Counted from the first letter of the stretch, positions 1 through 33,540 are shown. The stretch is 47,500 bases of DNA from Armadillidium nasatum (GCA_009176605.1 SEYY01001228.1:5001-52500); one strand, 5' to 3'. Notes: generated by a model not told the origin, from the sequence alone. Numbers and translations are program-made.

Positions 1-42
1 CTTGGCAACCTGACCATAACAGGATTTTGATTTGCAATGCCA

Positions 43-322
43 AACACTCCGTTCAAATTGACCTCAAGCTCTTTCCTGACACCATTTTGGGGGTTTAACC
101 CATTGAAATTGGCCTCAAGTCTGGGGAAGGGACCCCCATGGGGGCCCCGTGAACCCTCTAAAAATGGTATTAGGAAGTTGCCTGAGTTTACAAAATCGCT
201 GCGTTCACCTCACTCTCTTTCCTGACCATTTTCTTTGCGGTTCAGTCCGACAGAAATTTTTTCGAATCTGGGGGTCCGGGGGTACGCGTGGGTCCGTGAA
301 CCGACAAAGAAAATGTCAGGAA
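43..322. repeat. Two tandem units, each an inverted repeat with a GC-rich loop
   Basis: Unit 1: TCCTGACACCATTTTG near 77-92 pairs with AAAATGGTATTAGGA near 162-176. Unit 2: TTTCCTGACCATTTTCTTTG near 219-238 pairs with CAAAGAAAATGTCAGGAA near 305-322. The units are direct copies of each other about 148 bp apart (CTCTTTCCTGAC in both). The loops are rich in GGGGG and CCCCC. Nonautonomous transposon or satellite fragment; the left end lies outside the window. Confidence 0.6.
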
Positions 323-426
323 GGTCCCTGAGAATGCAGGATTGCACGCAAAGGCAGAAAAGACAGTTAGGGTCAGGTTGCCAGATTTTTTCGAGGTTGC
401 TAAATCTGGCACCTGCCGAAAGTGCC

Positions 427-562
<136 letters not shown>

Positions 563-635
563 AATACACTGACATAATGTTCAAATGAAACTTAAAAAAA
601 GATTTAAGGTCTTGATACCATTTCTAAATATTTCA

Positions 636-974
636 GAAACTGAAGGCCCCATATTCCAGCTGAAACCTCTGGAGGAGAAGTTGGGACAAACCTTGGATAG
701 CTGGGCTGCAGTAAATGTTCACCACAGTACCCCTCTCACTCGGAACCTGTTTTCGAGTGAATAGCAGGAGGTCTGGGTGGACTTATTTATTAAGTATAAT
801 ACCCCATTAGCCAACTCAGCGGACGTAGAGAGGTTGTTTAGTCAAAGCTCTGACATTCTAAGACCAAAGAGGACAGCCATGGCATTCAGCAATTTTGAAA
901 AATTTATCTTCATAAAAGGAAATATGACCCTATGTAGAATGCAAGAGAGCCACGAGGAGGGAGAGATCATATAG
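636..974 (+). pseudogene. hAT transposase C-terminal dimerisation region, one in-frame stop
   Basis: Frame 636-974 is open except for TAG at 762-764. It encodes the hAT dimerisation signature KYNTPLANSADVERLFSQSS then DILRPKRTAM (family pattern P-[TLS]-S-A-x-x-E-R-x-F-S). A TTTCAG directly precedes the frame, perhaps an intron acceptor. The N-terminal BED finger and catalytic core are absent, probably left of the window or lost. Downstream, 975-1283 is the 3' region with a terminal repeat. Nonfunctional remnant. Confidence 0.8.
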
Positions 975-1080
975 ATAATTGAATAATAAGATTAAAATCT
1001 TTCTCATTTTTTTTTATATATTTGCAACTGTCAAATAAAATAAAAAAAAAAAAAAAAATAATCAAAAAAAAATTTTCTTT

Positions 1081-1126
<46 letters not shown>

Positions 1127-1283
1127 GTTCCTAAATTTGAGCTTTAAAAGAATTTTTGATTTGCGGACATGTGAGCTTTTGCATTTGTGGACAAAATTTT
1201 TTGAAAAAAATGCGCGCTAAGTTTTTCCAATTTGCGCTTTTGCGTTTGCGCTCTAAAGTTTAAAATTTGCGCGCCCACCTCTG
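636..1283 (+). mobile_element. hAT element, 3' part with terminal inverted repeat end
   Basis: Transposase tail, then T-rich DNA, then a subterminal cluster of TTTGCG/TGCGC repeats (about 1155-1275), ending in CCCACCTCTG at 1274-1283. Read inward that is CAGAGGTGGG, a typical hAT end. An (AT)n tract begins directly after the terminal G. Confidence 0.65.
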
Positions 1284-1589
<306 letters not shown>

Positions 1590-1693
1590 TTATGAAATGT
1601 AAACTTTAAAGTCAATAATATAATCTTACATAGATTCTAAACTTGCTTTAGGTATTTTACAAACAATGTTGCTGTTTATTCTTATCCTAATTA

Positions 1694-2590
1694 TTATATA
1701 GAGACCTTTATTTGCGTCATCTATTATGTAGGTGCTGAAAGTCCCAATATTTTGTGGTTCGAAGAGGGATAGATCAGGAGGCTGGGTGTTTTCAATTTCC
1801 CCTTGTGGAATGCCGACTGGTAGGCGTGTGGTAGCCACCACCTCTCTTCAGGCCTGCGGAGCGTCTGTAGCCTCAGATGGAAGGCTACTTCAAAGGAGGA
1901 ACCACAGTCGAGGGCAAATGGTCTGCCAAACTGTGTATCCTTTCGGGAGCAGAGGCGTTGGAACTTCTTCTTCTGCTGCTGTGGGAGCGGCTTTTTCTTG
2001 CCTCTGCTTTGGACGTCTTCTTCTGGAGAGTGCGGCTTCTTCTTGGGCTTCTCGTATAAAGTGATTGTTTCAATATTTGCTAAAGACCTTTTAAAATTAT
2101 CTCAAAATGGAAGGGTCAATTAATAAATGATTGGTTTATCCCTTTATTTTATTCTTTTTAACAAAAATGTTGTACAAAGTTACTAGTATTAAAGTTTTAT
2201 AAAATCACATTGAAATAGTATACGAAATTATATATTTTTAAATTAGAAAATATTATTTTATAATATATTTAAATATTACACATAAAAATACATTATAATC
2301 AAAATTTTTAACATAAACATTTTTTTTTATTGAAATTACAATATAATATAATATAAAACAAATATATATTACATTTTATAACAATTTTTTAAAATGGTTT
2401 TCCCTTCGAGGTTTTCTCGGGAAAATTACTCCTCTTGGCGCCAACAAAGCAAAAAGAGCGGCAAAAGTGAATTAAGAAATTGTTAAAGCAATAGTTTACA
2501 ATTTACATTATATTTTAAATGTTTTTCTTTTTAAATTAATAGTTTATGCATTTATACATAAATAATAATTATTTTTATAACAAGAAGAGA
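1694..2590. other. Region between segments A and B, no recognised gene
   Basis: 1700-2060 is moderately GC-rich with CTTCTTCTT-type pyrimidine runs and short open frames on both strands. 2060-2590 is very AT-rich. Inferred to be LTR or untranslated sequence of the surrounding element. Confidence 0.4.
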
Positions 2591-2734
2591 CTTTATTTTT
2601 ATTTATTATATGATTTAAATTGCTTTTTAAAACATGAACATTATATAAACAAGTTATGCATAAATATTATTTTATCTTTTTTATTTTATAGAAAACGTGT
2701 TTTGTAAATTTTTGGTTAACTATTTTAAACGGCA

Positions 2735-3133
2735 CTATATATCAGTTCCCCACCGAGACACGGAGTGAACATCTTCACGAAAGCGTACTCGACGGAGGGG
2801 GTTTCTTCTGAGAACAAGACCAGCAGTGACATCGGGAGTAGAAACATTGGAGACAGGATCATCAGAGGAAGGAACATCAGATGTCTCAGAAATAGGAACA
2901 TCAGGTACATCGAGAACATCTACTGTTACCGAAAAATGCGGGACAAAAGTATTTGCTACGATGTTTTTTTTTATTTTTTTTAATTTTTTTTTTTTTAGGA
3001 TGATTATTCTTCGTTGAGTGGTTTGAGTTGATTGAAGAATTATTTGTAAATTTTGTAGAATGTAGATTCTTTGTAGGTTGTTTATAACTTCTTTGCAGCA
3101 GAAATCCAAAGGGACAAATTGACCATAAAGCAT
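2735..3133 (-). pseudogene. Unassigned minus-strand frame at the end of the LTR-type element
   Basis: About 132 codons ending two bases before segment B. The middle is a lysine run (poly-A on the minus strand). It then carries an acidic stretch with repeated DVPD/DVPS motifs, and a basic tail ending RNPLRRVRFREDVHSVSRWG. A basic tail just before an LTR resembles the C-terminal tails of LTR-retroelement polyproteins, but I recognise no domain. The lysine run and flanking frames suggest decay. Confidence 0.35.
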
Positions 3134-3514
3134 CTGGTGTAAAATTGCTCCAAATAGACGTCTAGCTGCTGTCCGATATTTGTTAAGTTGAGTTGAATTG
3201 AATCGAACCAGAAGAATGGAAGGGTTGCTCCATGTTGTTAAGTTTCAGGAGAAGCAGCGTTTGTAATGGAAGTACGTGGTCCTTGTGGTATTTATTTTTG
3301 TTATAAGGACAAGGAACCACGTTGTAATGGAGGTTACAGAGCAGGCGGGCGGCTCCACTGCATTCTTGCAGCAGAGATGACTTCGTTTGTCTCTTGTTCT
3401 TGATGCAGTTGTTGGTAGTGAGAAGCCATGATGACGGGTAGCGTAGTCCTTGTTGTGCAGTAAATCTGGATACACTTCTAGGATTACCACTTATGTAGGC
3501 ACCCATGAAATCCT

Positions 3515-3640
3515 GATGTTGAAGGGAGTTCGGCTGGTAGGCAGAACTTGTGGACGAATTACTGGCGCAGTAGTTTGGCTGGAAGGCCGAACTTTTGGAC
3601 GAATCGCTGGGTCAGTAGTTGGGCTGGTAGGCCGAACTTG
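3515..3640. repeat. 45-bp minisatellite, about 2.7 copies
   Basis: GTTCGGCTGGTAGGCAGAAC starts copy 1, GTTTGGCTGGAAGGCCGAAC copy 2, GTTGGGCTGGTAGGCCGAAC copy 3, at 45-bp spacing. As 45 is a multiple of three, it would encode a 15-residue repeat; the minus strand gives a Pro/Thr/Arg-rich one (VRPTSPTTDPAIRPK type). It sits inside the LTR-type element. Confidence 0.75.
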
Positions 3641-4096
3641 AAAATGGCCACCCAGTTCACAGCCAGCTGCCTCAGTTGTGTATTGCCGCTTCGAAGGAAG
3701 GGCAAAGGGAGGTAACAGCAACAGCTTTTTTCTTGATCCCTGGATAGTTGTTTCTGAGCCTCTTGCTGTGTTAGATAGTCGAGGACAAAAGAAAACTGTC
3801 AAACTATCTATACACAGCTCTTGGAGGTGGCTCTTTTGTGGGGACTTCTTCTTTTATTGGGATTTCATCTTCTTGGTGCTGCTGCTGTTTCTACTTCTTT
3901 CTTCCTTCTGACTAAATTATCTCAGATGGAGAAAATGATCTGATTTTCTCGGTTTATTTTTTTTTATTATATGATTTAAATTGCTTTTTAAAACATAAAC
4001 ATTATATAAACAAGTTATGCATAAATATTATTTTTTTAAAATTATTTTATAGAAAACGTATTTTTGTAAATTTTTGGTTAACTATTTTAAACGGCA

Positions 4097-4249
<153 letters not shown>

Positions 4250-4349
4250 GAAATGTATACTTTAAAGCCAATAATATAATCTTACATAGATTCTAAATTT
4301 GCTTTAGGTATTTTACAAACAATGTTGCTGTTTATTCTTAACCTAATTA

Positions 4350-5015
4350 AAGTGTATATTTTCTTTAAATTACAAAGTGACCAACAGCATGCAAATGACT
4401 TTGAAAATGCAACCTCATAAAGGAATGCCAAAAAGGAATATACAACAAATATAAACGTGTTTGTAATTTATGTATAATTATTATATGTAATAATTATTAA
4501 AAATTTATTAGTAAATTTTTTTTAATAATAATGATAATGTTGATAATTTCGTATACTCAAATTTATAAATTACCTAAGATACCGTAATTAATGTCAAATT
4601 TTTTTCCCGAGTAACGGAGTAACTGTTACGAAATGGTGGTTTGTCGTACTTTCCAAATCTCCTCAACCGTAGAAGATAGAGAAACGAACCAAGCGACTTC
4701 CAAATACTAAAAGACACGTACAATTCAGATATTAAATATCTTTGCCCTATCTCTCGTTGCTTAGATTTTGTCAAAAAACACAAAATCCGATTTTGACAAA
4801 AAAAAAAATTTTTTTGTGGGACCAAATCTGAACGTTAGCTCGTAGGATCATGGGATCTTCATATTCGGGCTCAACATGATGATATGTATCTGCATAAGCG
4901 ATTTAAGACATTTAAATTTTAGCTTATATGGCACTAGTTGTACATTTGAAGAACTTGAAAAGCTACTAAAATTTTATTTCAGAGTAGGTCATTCCGAAAT
5001 TGGAGACTCCATTCC
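4350..5015. other. AT-rich DNA without recognised features
   Basis: No convincing coding exon or repeat match; scattered short frames only. Confidence 0.4.
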
Positions 5016-5021
5016 TCTACG

Positions 5022-5560
<539 letters not shown>

Positions 5561-5562
5561 TT

Positions 5563-5911
5563 ACCCAGACAAATAAGTACTCTTACCTAGACCTTTATTT
5601 TACAAGTATATACACAAGGTACAACAGCGTGCTACAACTCACGAGAAATGTTTGCTTTGTTTTTTGAGAGCGGACCTCACCATCGTGGGCATATGCCATC
5701 CTTCCAGGCAGACAAAATACTTCCCTTCAGGCCATTACGAGTTCAGAGCGAGAATAACACGTTCACATGCTCTCCCCGCACGAGAAACAATGATATTACA
5801 AATATTATCACATGGGTAGTCTACTTAATGGAACATTGTCTTTATTGAATGGTAACAAAGAAAATATTCTTACATTATTAATAGTACATATACTTTAGGT
5901 AAACTCTAACA
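5563..5911 (-). repeat. Copia 3' LTR (inferred extent)
   Basis: On the minus strand starts TGTTAGAG directly after the purine tract and contains an AATAAA near its end. The outer end is inferred from the (AT)n boundary; no second LTR is in the window to confirm it. Confidence 0.55.
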
Positions 5912-6790
5912 CCCCCTCTTAATCTAAAGTATACCTCTAATGTTTTCAAACTTTTTGATACAGGTTTAGTAAATTTATTAAATACATTATCTTCAGACCT
6001 TACTTACTTTAAATCTACAATAACATTTTGGATTTCATTCCTAATAAAATAATATGTAATATCAATATATTTAGACCTTTGATGATGTATGACATTTTTA
6101 GCCAGTTAGATACCACCTTGATTATCAACATACAAATTAACAATTTCTTTGCTAGAGCTCTGCATGGCAGATAGCTATAGTCTTAAAAATTTAGCTTCTT
6201 GTATACAGAAAGTTAGTTATACATATACTTAGCTTCACATGTTAACATTGTAACAACCCTTTTTTTTTTTTTTATTTTTTTTTTTTTTTGCTTATCCATC
6301 CAATTTGAGGTCCATTACTGTTTGAATGAAAACCAAAACCACTAATATTAAATCTATCGTCTGATGATCCTCAATCTGAATAACTCTAACCAATTAATTT
6401 TAACTGCTCATTTAATTTTGGAAATTTCAAATCATAATGTATAGTATCTTTCAAATATTTTAATATATGCTTGTTGTAATTGTGCATTATCTGGTTTATT
6501 CATTTACTAAGATTTAAAGTTTACAAAAAAAAAAAAAAAAAACATATATCAGCTCTAGTGCAGCTCATCAAATAAATTAAACTACCCCCAATTTCTTTGT
6601 ACAATTTACCATCTGTTAACAATTTTGAATCATTATAACTATGTTTACTGGAATTAAGACCACATGGAATTGCTTTGAATTACAATTACTCATTTTACAT
6701 TTACTTAATATTTTTCGATATATTTTGATAACTTCATACCAGGGTTAGCATAATAAAAATCAAATTTAAGAAATCATTTGAGCTTTTTTC
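5563..6790 (-). mobile_element. Ty1/Copia retrotransposon 3' part: RT end, RNase H, polypurine tract, LTR
   Basis: Reading the minus strand down from 6790, I see YKEIGGSLIYLMSCTRADIC (end of RT; family YRxLVGSLxYLxxTRPD), then ILKYLKDTIHYDLKFPKL, a degenerate GYSDSDW-type RNase H box followed by SSDDRFNISG, then YVDNQGG and KYIDITYYFIRNE (family DNQxAIxLAKN and KHIDIRYHFIRE). After the frame comes polypurine AGAGGGGG (5912-5919 complement) and TGTTAGAG, the start of the 3' LTR at 5911. The LTR probably ends near 5563, next to the (AT)n tract. Several stops and frameshifts: a pseudogene. Confidence 0.85.
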
Positions 6791-7139
6791 GTATTTTTTT
6801 TTTTTTTTTTAATCATGATTTAAAAAAAAAAAATAATAACGTCTAATGTCTTTATATTTTTTAAGTTCAGAATAACAAAGCAGAACTTTAAAAGAGAAAA
6901 TGAATTAAAATTAATATAAATTTATGCATTTTATTGAACTGTTGGAAAAAATTAAGCAACGTCCAACGATATTTTTTGCTAAATTATTGAAACCTGTAAT
7001 ACTGTTTTATTTTTAAATTTTGGTTTTCGACATTTACTGTAAAAGGCGGATGAGTTTTAAAAAAATTATTAATTTTAAAATTTCAATAGAAATATTTTCC
7101 TTAATTTAAATATTTTAATTTATTTATTTTTTTATTTAT
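6791..7139. other. AT-rich DNA, no recognised feature
   Basis: Poly(T) and poly(A) runs; may be further decayed Copia sequence, but no motif is readable. Confidence 0.4.
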
Positions 7140-8345
7140 TTATTTACACATCACCACCGCTCACGAACAGAGCCCTATAAAAGGAGGTGGTGTCTTAATA
7201 ATAAAAGGATAGAAAAAAATCCTACAAGTCCCACCTAACGCAGATTTCTCAGGTGAACACAGACGTGGGCTTTAAAGTAATTGAGACTAAATTCAGCAGA
7301 AAATACAAAAGATGGGAGAGAATTCCAAAAAACAGAGGTGGCTGGAAAGAAGGAGCCACCACACGAGCCTGGAGTTTACTATGTCCACGCAAAATTCATG
7401 TGATGACAATGCATCCCTTATGCTATGAGAACGTCGTAATGGTGGAGGTATAAGAGTGGTCAGTTCCCACGAGCATTTACCGCTGTAGTACCTATAGAAA
7501 AGAGACAAGGCACCAATGTCACGTCGTAAAGATAAAGAGTCAAATGAATTAGTAAGAGTGGAACTGTTTATAATCTTTTAGCCCTTGACTGAACTTTATC
7601 CAAAAGACGGGTGAAACCTGAGCCACCCCAGATATGAGAGCAGTACTCCATACAAGGGTGGATGAGATCCTTGTATAATTGGAGTAACTGCGAAGAAGGA
7701 AAAAAATTTCTCGCAGTCTAAACAGAACTCCCAGCTTCTTTGAGGCAGCCCTAGCAACCATTGTGATGTGAGGTTTCCAAGACATTTTTTTTTTTTTTTT
7801 GTTTATGTGAAGGCCAAGGATATTTATATTGTCAACAGGAGAGATGGGGAATCATCGAAAGAAATAGAAAAGTTAGGAGGTGTCTTTGAGAGAGATTTCT
7901 AGGAGTTGAGTTTTTAAAGAGTCAAATTTCACAAGGTTGAGACGACCCCACTGGGAAATTGTATTCAGATCTGCAAGAATGGAATCGGAAAGATGAAGAC
8001 GAGAATCAACTCTAGATGCAAAGGAAGGAGTAGATTTGAAATGAGTAGAAGAATGGAGGGTTGAGTCATCGGCATATGAATGGATAGGGTTAGATGAGCA
8101 GCTAAGAAGATCATTAATGAAAAGTAAGAATAGAGTAGGAGACAAGACAGAACCCTGAGGAACACCACTATTGACAAAAAAAGGAAGAAATCGCCCCATC
8201 AACAACAGCCGAAATGGAATGATTAGAAAGAAAGCTAGACATAAGTAAGCAAAGAGAAGAAGGAAATTCAAAGAGTGGAGTTTGAAAAGCAGTGACGTTT
8301 GCCACACCCGGTCAAATGCCATGGATATGTCAAGCACCACCACAC
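7140..8345 (-). mobile_element. 5'-truncated jockey-like LINE, family J copy 1
   Basis: On the minus strand the RT half is open at 8343-7873. It shows motif A VVLDISMAFDRVW, motif B GVPQGSVLSPTLFLLFINDL and motif C SYADDST (about 8061-8082). The thumb and C-terminal part continue in other frames (WKPHITMVARAASKKLGVLF near 7785; FYRYYSGKCSWELTTLIPPP near 7500), so frameshifts are present. The 3' UTR ends near 7140 in a T-rich stretch (A-rich on the element strand). It is truncated inside motif A at 8345. Same family as 44299-46445. Confidence 0.85.
7873..8343 (-). pseudogene. Reverse transcriptase fragment of LINE family J copy 1
   Basis: 156 codons with RT motifs A, B and the YADD catalytic box intact, but lacking the fingers (5' truncation) and the thumb in frame. 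Not functional alone. Confidence 0.8.
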
Positions 8346-8361
8346 AAGAAAATTTCTCGAA

Positions 8362-8515
8362 GAAAAAAAAAATATCAATGATTCGATACTGAAAGTAAAA
8401 TATCGATATTTCGGCTCTAAAATTATCATCGATATTTTTTTTATACTATCGTAAAAATATTAATATCGATATACAATATATATATATCGGTACTCTTTCA
8501 GCATCCCCTATCCCT
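8362..8515. repeat. TATCGATA-rich repeat, copy 1, upstream of APC7
   Basis: Homologous by eye to 33590-33724, both running from an A-tract through ATTCGATACTGA to CTTTC(A/G)GCATCCC. Contains two exact TATCGATA octamers (8401-8408 and 8464-8471), about 216 and 153 bp upstream of the APC7 ATG. In Drosophila TATCGATA is the DRE bound by DREF, a factor of replication and cell-cycle promoters. Promoter use here is inference. Confidence 0.7.
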
Positions 8516-8623
8516 GTATCTTTTGTTTTGATTCTGCTCTCTTGAGTTAATGATATCAGTAATTATTGTATTATTAGTCTATTTATTAAATTTTCGCACA
8601 TTATAATTATAAAATTTCCTAAA

Positions 8624-26888
<18,265 letters not shown>

Positions 26889-27025
26889 TAGTTAAAGATT
26901 TTTAGGCTTTTAATTAATTGTTGTTGCAAAATAATTTAATAACTTATTTATATATTTTTATTTTTTTTACTTTTAAAAGATTCTTAGAATGTGTTTTAGT
27001 TCAATAAAGCGAAAGAGATTTTTTT
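26889..27025 (+). promoter_or_regulatory. ANAPC7: APC7 3' UTR with polyadenylation signal
   Basis: AT-rich sequence after the stop codon with a canonical AATAAA at 27003-27008. The cleavage site is inferred to lie 10-30 bp further on. Confidence 0.6.
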
Positions 27026-27109
27026 TTTTAAAGCTTTTATTTTATTAATATGAGCATTAAAAAGCAATTTTATTTTTACTAATAGTTTTATATTAAAACA
27101 TTATTATTG

Positions 27110-27180
<71 letters not shown>
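27110..27180. repeat. (ATT)n microsatellite
   Basis: About 65 bp of (TTA)n just downstream of APC7. Confidence 0.97.
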
Positions 27181-27181
<1 letters not shown>

Positions 27182-27366
27182 CATTTTGTAAAGAATTGCT
27201 CAAAGAGAATTAAGGATTATAAATAATTAGTTTTTTACTTCATTAATTTTTTAAACTTTCAATTTTGACTTTTCATGATTTTTTTTTACTTTGTAATTAA
27301 TGTATATTATATGAACGGTATAATAGATGAGTTTTCCAATACACACACCCAAAATATTAAATATTA

Positions 27367-27512
<146 letters not shown>

Positions 27513-27661
27513 TCATAAAAGGTATATTTTTGTATGTTTTCTGTTGTGTGTGCCGTTAATCATCTATTATACTTTGTTTTATAAATACTAGAATATCTAC
27601 TTGTTAATATCTTAAATCTGTACACAAATTATTTGAATTTTAAGTACTTATTCTAATCTCT

Positions 27662-27826
<165 letters not shown>

Positions 27827-28035
27827 GGATTCATATCTAAATTATAATTGCAATAAAACAGTATTTGATCTGAATTCTTGTAACAACTTTTTTTTTGGTA
27901 TCACATAGAATGGAATCATAGCCTAAATTCCAATTACTTTAAGGTCTTACAAACTATATCCTGATTTCAATTAAAGAATCTACCAGTGCCATATCTCAGT
28001 AAAATGGAAAAGAGATTTTTTCCCCTTTATATTTT

Positions 28036-28196
<161 letters not shown>

Positions 28197-28966
28197 TACT
28201 TTTTTTCCCAGTAGACTTTTGGAGTTAGCTTTGCTTTTCCTCTAAACTCTTATGTCCCAGAGAACCATCAGGTACTTTGTATTTGACAAGGATGCTCTAG
28301 TGCTCCATATTAGTATCTTGACCGTCTACGTTTCTTACGGGATTCAATGACATATGCCATTTTCACAACAGTGAAAAAAGTCTTCCTCTGCATGGATAAT
28401 TTGACTCTTCACGATTCCTTAAATAGGTTACCTTACCTGGAAGGGCACTTTTATTCGACTATCATAATTATCGTCAAGTGGAGCTACCGTTGCGTTTCCG
28501 CTTCCCCTGCAGACTTCTGATTTACCGTTCCGAAAGAATGGCTTAAGTGCTTCTTCTGACCCTTTATGGACTCCCATATCTGTTAAACAATGTTCGATTT
28601 CTGGACTTTTTTTTTTTAAAACTTTCGATGAATATTTATCGTACCTACCGAACATTCTATACCTTAAAACAAAATGCCACCGATCCCAAGACCTGCTTCA
28701 CCCACCTGACGTCAGCCAATTGGGGTGTTGATAGATGAACCTTTTTACAGTTAACAGCTCTTATATGATCAAAATTGGTGCGGTATATGGAAAAGTAGCT
28801 CATCTTACTTCTCTTTGAACCTGTTCAAAATTTGACATTGCGAATCACTACTGGCGCTTTTCGTTCCAGTTCGAAGGTCAACCTGAAGGTGAAAATTAAC
28901 ACCATGCCTTTATCCCTTCGCCGGCATTACCTGATATTCTTTTCACTCATTCGTCACTAGATACCA

Positions 28967-29205
<239 letters not shown>

Positions 29206-30345
29206 CAGTGTCAACGGTCTTCATCTGCATCAATATACTTATTCTGTAGATTCTTTCATTTACATGTAATGGTTTTGACATTCACAGATATTCTCTGCTT
29301 CAGAATTGTTAAAATTATGTAAACTTACTTAGTCTTTTCACTATCCTGTCATTTAAGTAATGCATCCTTTTCCTACTTTGTAACTCACAAATACTATTTT
29401 TTCTACGCGAATGGGTCAAAGTCAGAGGAGGAGGTTTGCGCCTCGACTGTATTTTCCTGCCACATGGTATCCTTTTATCACTTTTCATTCCTTAGATTTA
29501 ACAACAGAAATTATAGCATTTTCTTCTGGTTATCAGTTATCCTCCACATTATCAGAATACAACATACTGCTTCTTTTCTGACTTTTTAAATTTAATTTTG
29601 GCATTATGTATCCGAATACTAGAAATCCCCTTATCATCGTTTTCCAATGACTTCTCCACTTATCCAATAACCAACATATATCGTTCTCGGTCTACTAGAT
29701 CTCTTCTCACGTCGGTATTCTGGGCAATGAAAAGGCAGGAAAGCATGCGAAACTTTTATCCACAACCAATGCCCACCACTTAGTATTTCTCCCTAATGCC
29801 TTGAAAAAACGCTACCACCTTTCATCCGAGTAAATCTGCACATCCATCAAAGATTTTTTTTGTCAGCTTGGCAGTAATATTGGGAGCGTGGTATTTAATG
29901 GAAAAAAAACGACCGCATAAAATCAACCATTGGAGAGTGATCATCTTAAAGCTGTCAGCGCCACAGAGAGGTGCTCTTGACACGACTCTTCATAGACTAT
30001 AATTATATTCATGGTTAACACATGTCCTGAAATATTCCCTCCTGCATTTCGGTTTCGTAGACTAACATACACCCACTTCTATCACTATGTTTTCACGGGT
30101 TGTCCTGCATTCACCATTATCTACCAAAAGTTTCTTCCCCACCCCGATCCAGATTCCTGATGAACATTATAAGATCTCTCTTAACTGACTTCCTTCTATT
30201 TTAATTCAATTGTTCAATAACTTTATGAATTAAATCTACTGCACAGGATTTAGCATTCTCTTCCCCGCACCTTTTCTCTTCCAATTTTGAGGTGGTTCGG
30301 TATTGCCACATTCAAGTGTGTGCAGTGACAACCTATTTACATCCA

Positions 30346-30636
<291 letters not shown>

Positions 30637-30639
30637 TAT

Positions 30640-31721
30640 GATATTCTGAAAATATGAACTAAAAGATAGAAGTTATTAAACGAAAAAAATTTTTTATTAT
30701 TCAACATATTTTTTATAGGTCATATGAAGGAAGTATGAGGAGAATAGTAATCCTTAAAAGCCGCTTCCTTGCAAAGATTAGCACCAGAAGAGTATGTGAA
30801 GCATAATTATAGGTTTTGTGTAGAAATAATATAGGTTTACCTCCATGCAAGCCAGAGAGAGTATCTGTATGGTACACTTTATTCTTAATATAGTCATTCC
30901 AAAGGAGGTCAAAAGAAGTATGGCCTCAAATATATTACAAGTCTGTGACACCAAAATGTTACAAGTACTTCTCCTTGCTGAAGTCTTGGACCGGTCCTTT
31001 TCAAGACATTTAGACACACAAGATAGATGGAATGAAGAGTTCAGTAGTAAAAGACGATGGGTGGAAATTAAGAAAATGGTCAAGCCCATTCACTTAGTCT
31101 CCTAAATTACCAAGGGTACTAAAGGGAAAGTCTTCTAACTACACGAATCTCTTGGTAAAAAAAAATGGAAAACGACTTACCTTTGTACTGTAGTTATAAA
31201 ACTAGGGAAGAATTTTCCGTTTTGAGTTTTGAAAGTGTTAAGTTTTAGGAAGACCAGTAGAAACAAATAGACTGCACAGGTATATTTAGTTGTACATTGG
31301 CAAAAGTGCCAAAATCAGAATACTACATAGATGTAACAAAAAAATGACAACTTATTTGCTCATATGTAGAGAACTAAGCCTGTGAATGAAAATCGAGAAT
31401 GACTGTTGAAGCGCAAAAACATGAGAGTTTGATTACGAACAAAAATTTGTCTAGAGGAGGAGGGTCATATTTTAAAAAAAATCCTTTGTGGTGCTAGACC
31501 CACCAGCAGATATCGCTAATTTTCAAAATGAACAGAGGCACATAATTGACCGTTTCTGGCCCCATCTAGGCATCTTCTAGTTTTCATGATTCTACGCCAA
31601 CTTAAAAGTGTGATTGTGGAAGGTTTGTTTACTTGATATTTTTGCGAGCAATCTTTTTTGTAAATTCACTCTGTCGTTATAACGTGTTTTCAAAGAGCTA
31701 TTCCAACTAAGTATAACAATA
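30640..31721. other. Intergenic DNA, unassigned
   Basis: Includes overlapping open frames at 30845-31105 (+) and 30778-31089 (-) of about 90-100 codons. The plus frame has some protein-like composition but no family that I recognise. Possibly old transposon sequence. Confidence 0.35.
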
Positions 31722-31875
<154 letters not shown>

Positions 31876-32186
31876 AAAGGTCAGAAATTTAAAGACTATT
31901 ATCTAATGAAAAGTCTAAATATATAATATATATGTTTTGAAGTGCAAATGATTATCAAATTGTTTGCAGTTGTAATATAATACTATAATTTATTTTATGG
32001 TAGTTTCTTTAACCCTTTTTTAAGATAGGTGGATATTTAGTTACAGAAAAGTATCTTTCCTTAATTAATTTCAAAAGTCAAATTTTACAGTAACTTCTGG
32101 GAGAGGACCAGCTCTAGGTGCGATCGACGCATGCTTACTAACCAATAATATCGAACGGTAATAGACTACCCATGGTGAATTATTGT

Positions 32187-33423
<1,237 letters not shown>

Positions 33424-33534
33424 ATGATATATAAAATGTCACCATCATTCAACATGCACTCGATCACATGAAAAATAACACAAATCTTGCTTAAAATTTT
33501 TTTTTAAAAGGAGCAAAAAAAAAATTTTTTTCTA

Positions 33535-33540
<6 letters not shown>

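Noticed and set aside
1732..2064. Plus-strand 110-codon frame with Ser/Ala-rich end
   Set aside because: Lies in LTR-like flanking sequence between duplicated segments; no domain and a competing frame on the other strand.
30778..31105. Overlapping plus and minus frames of about 90-100 codons as genes
   Set aside because: Overlapping frames on both strands, no family resemblance; chance or old transposon.
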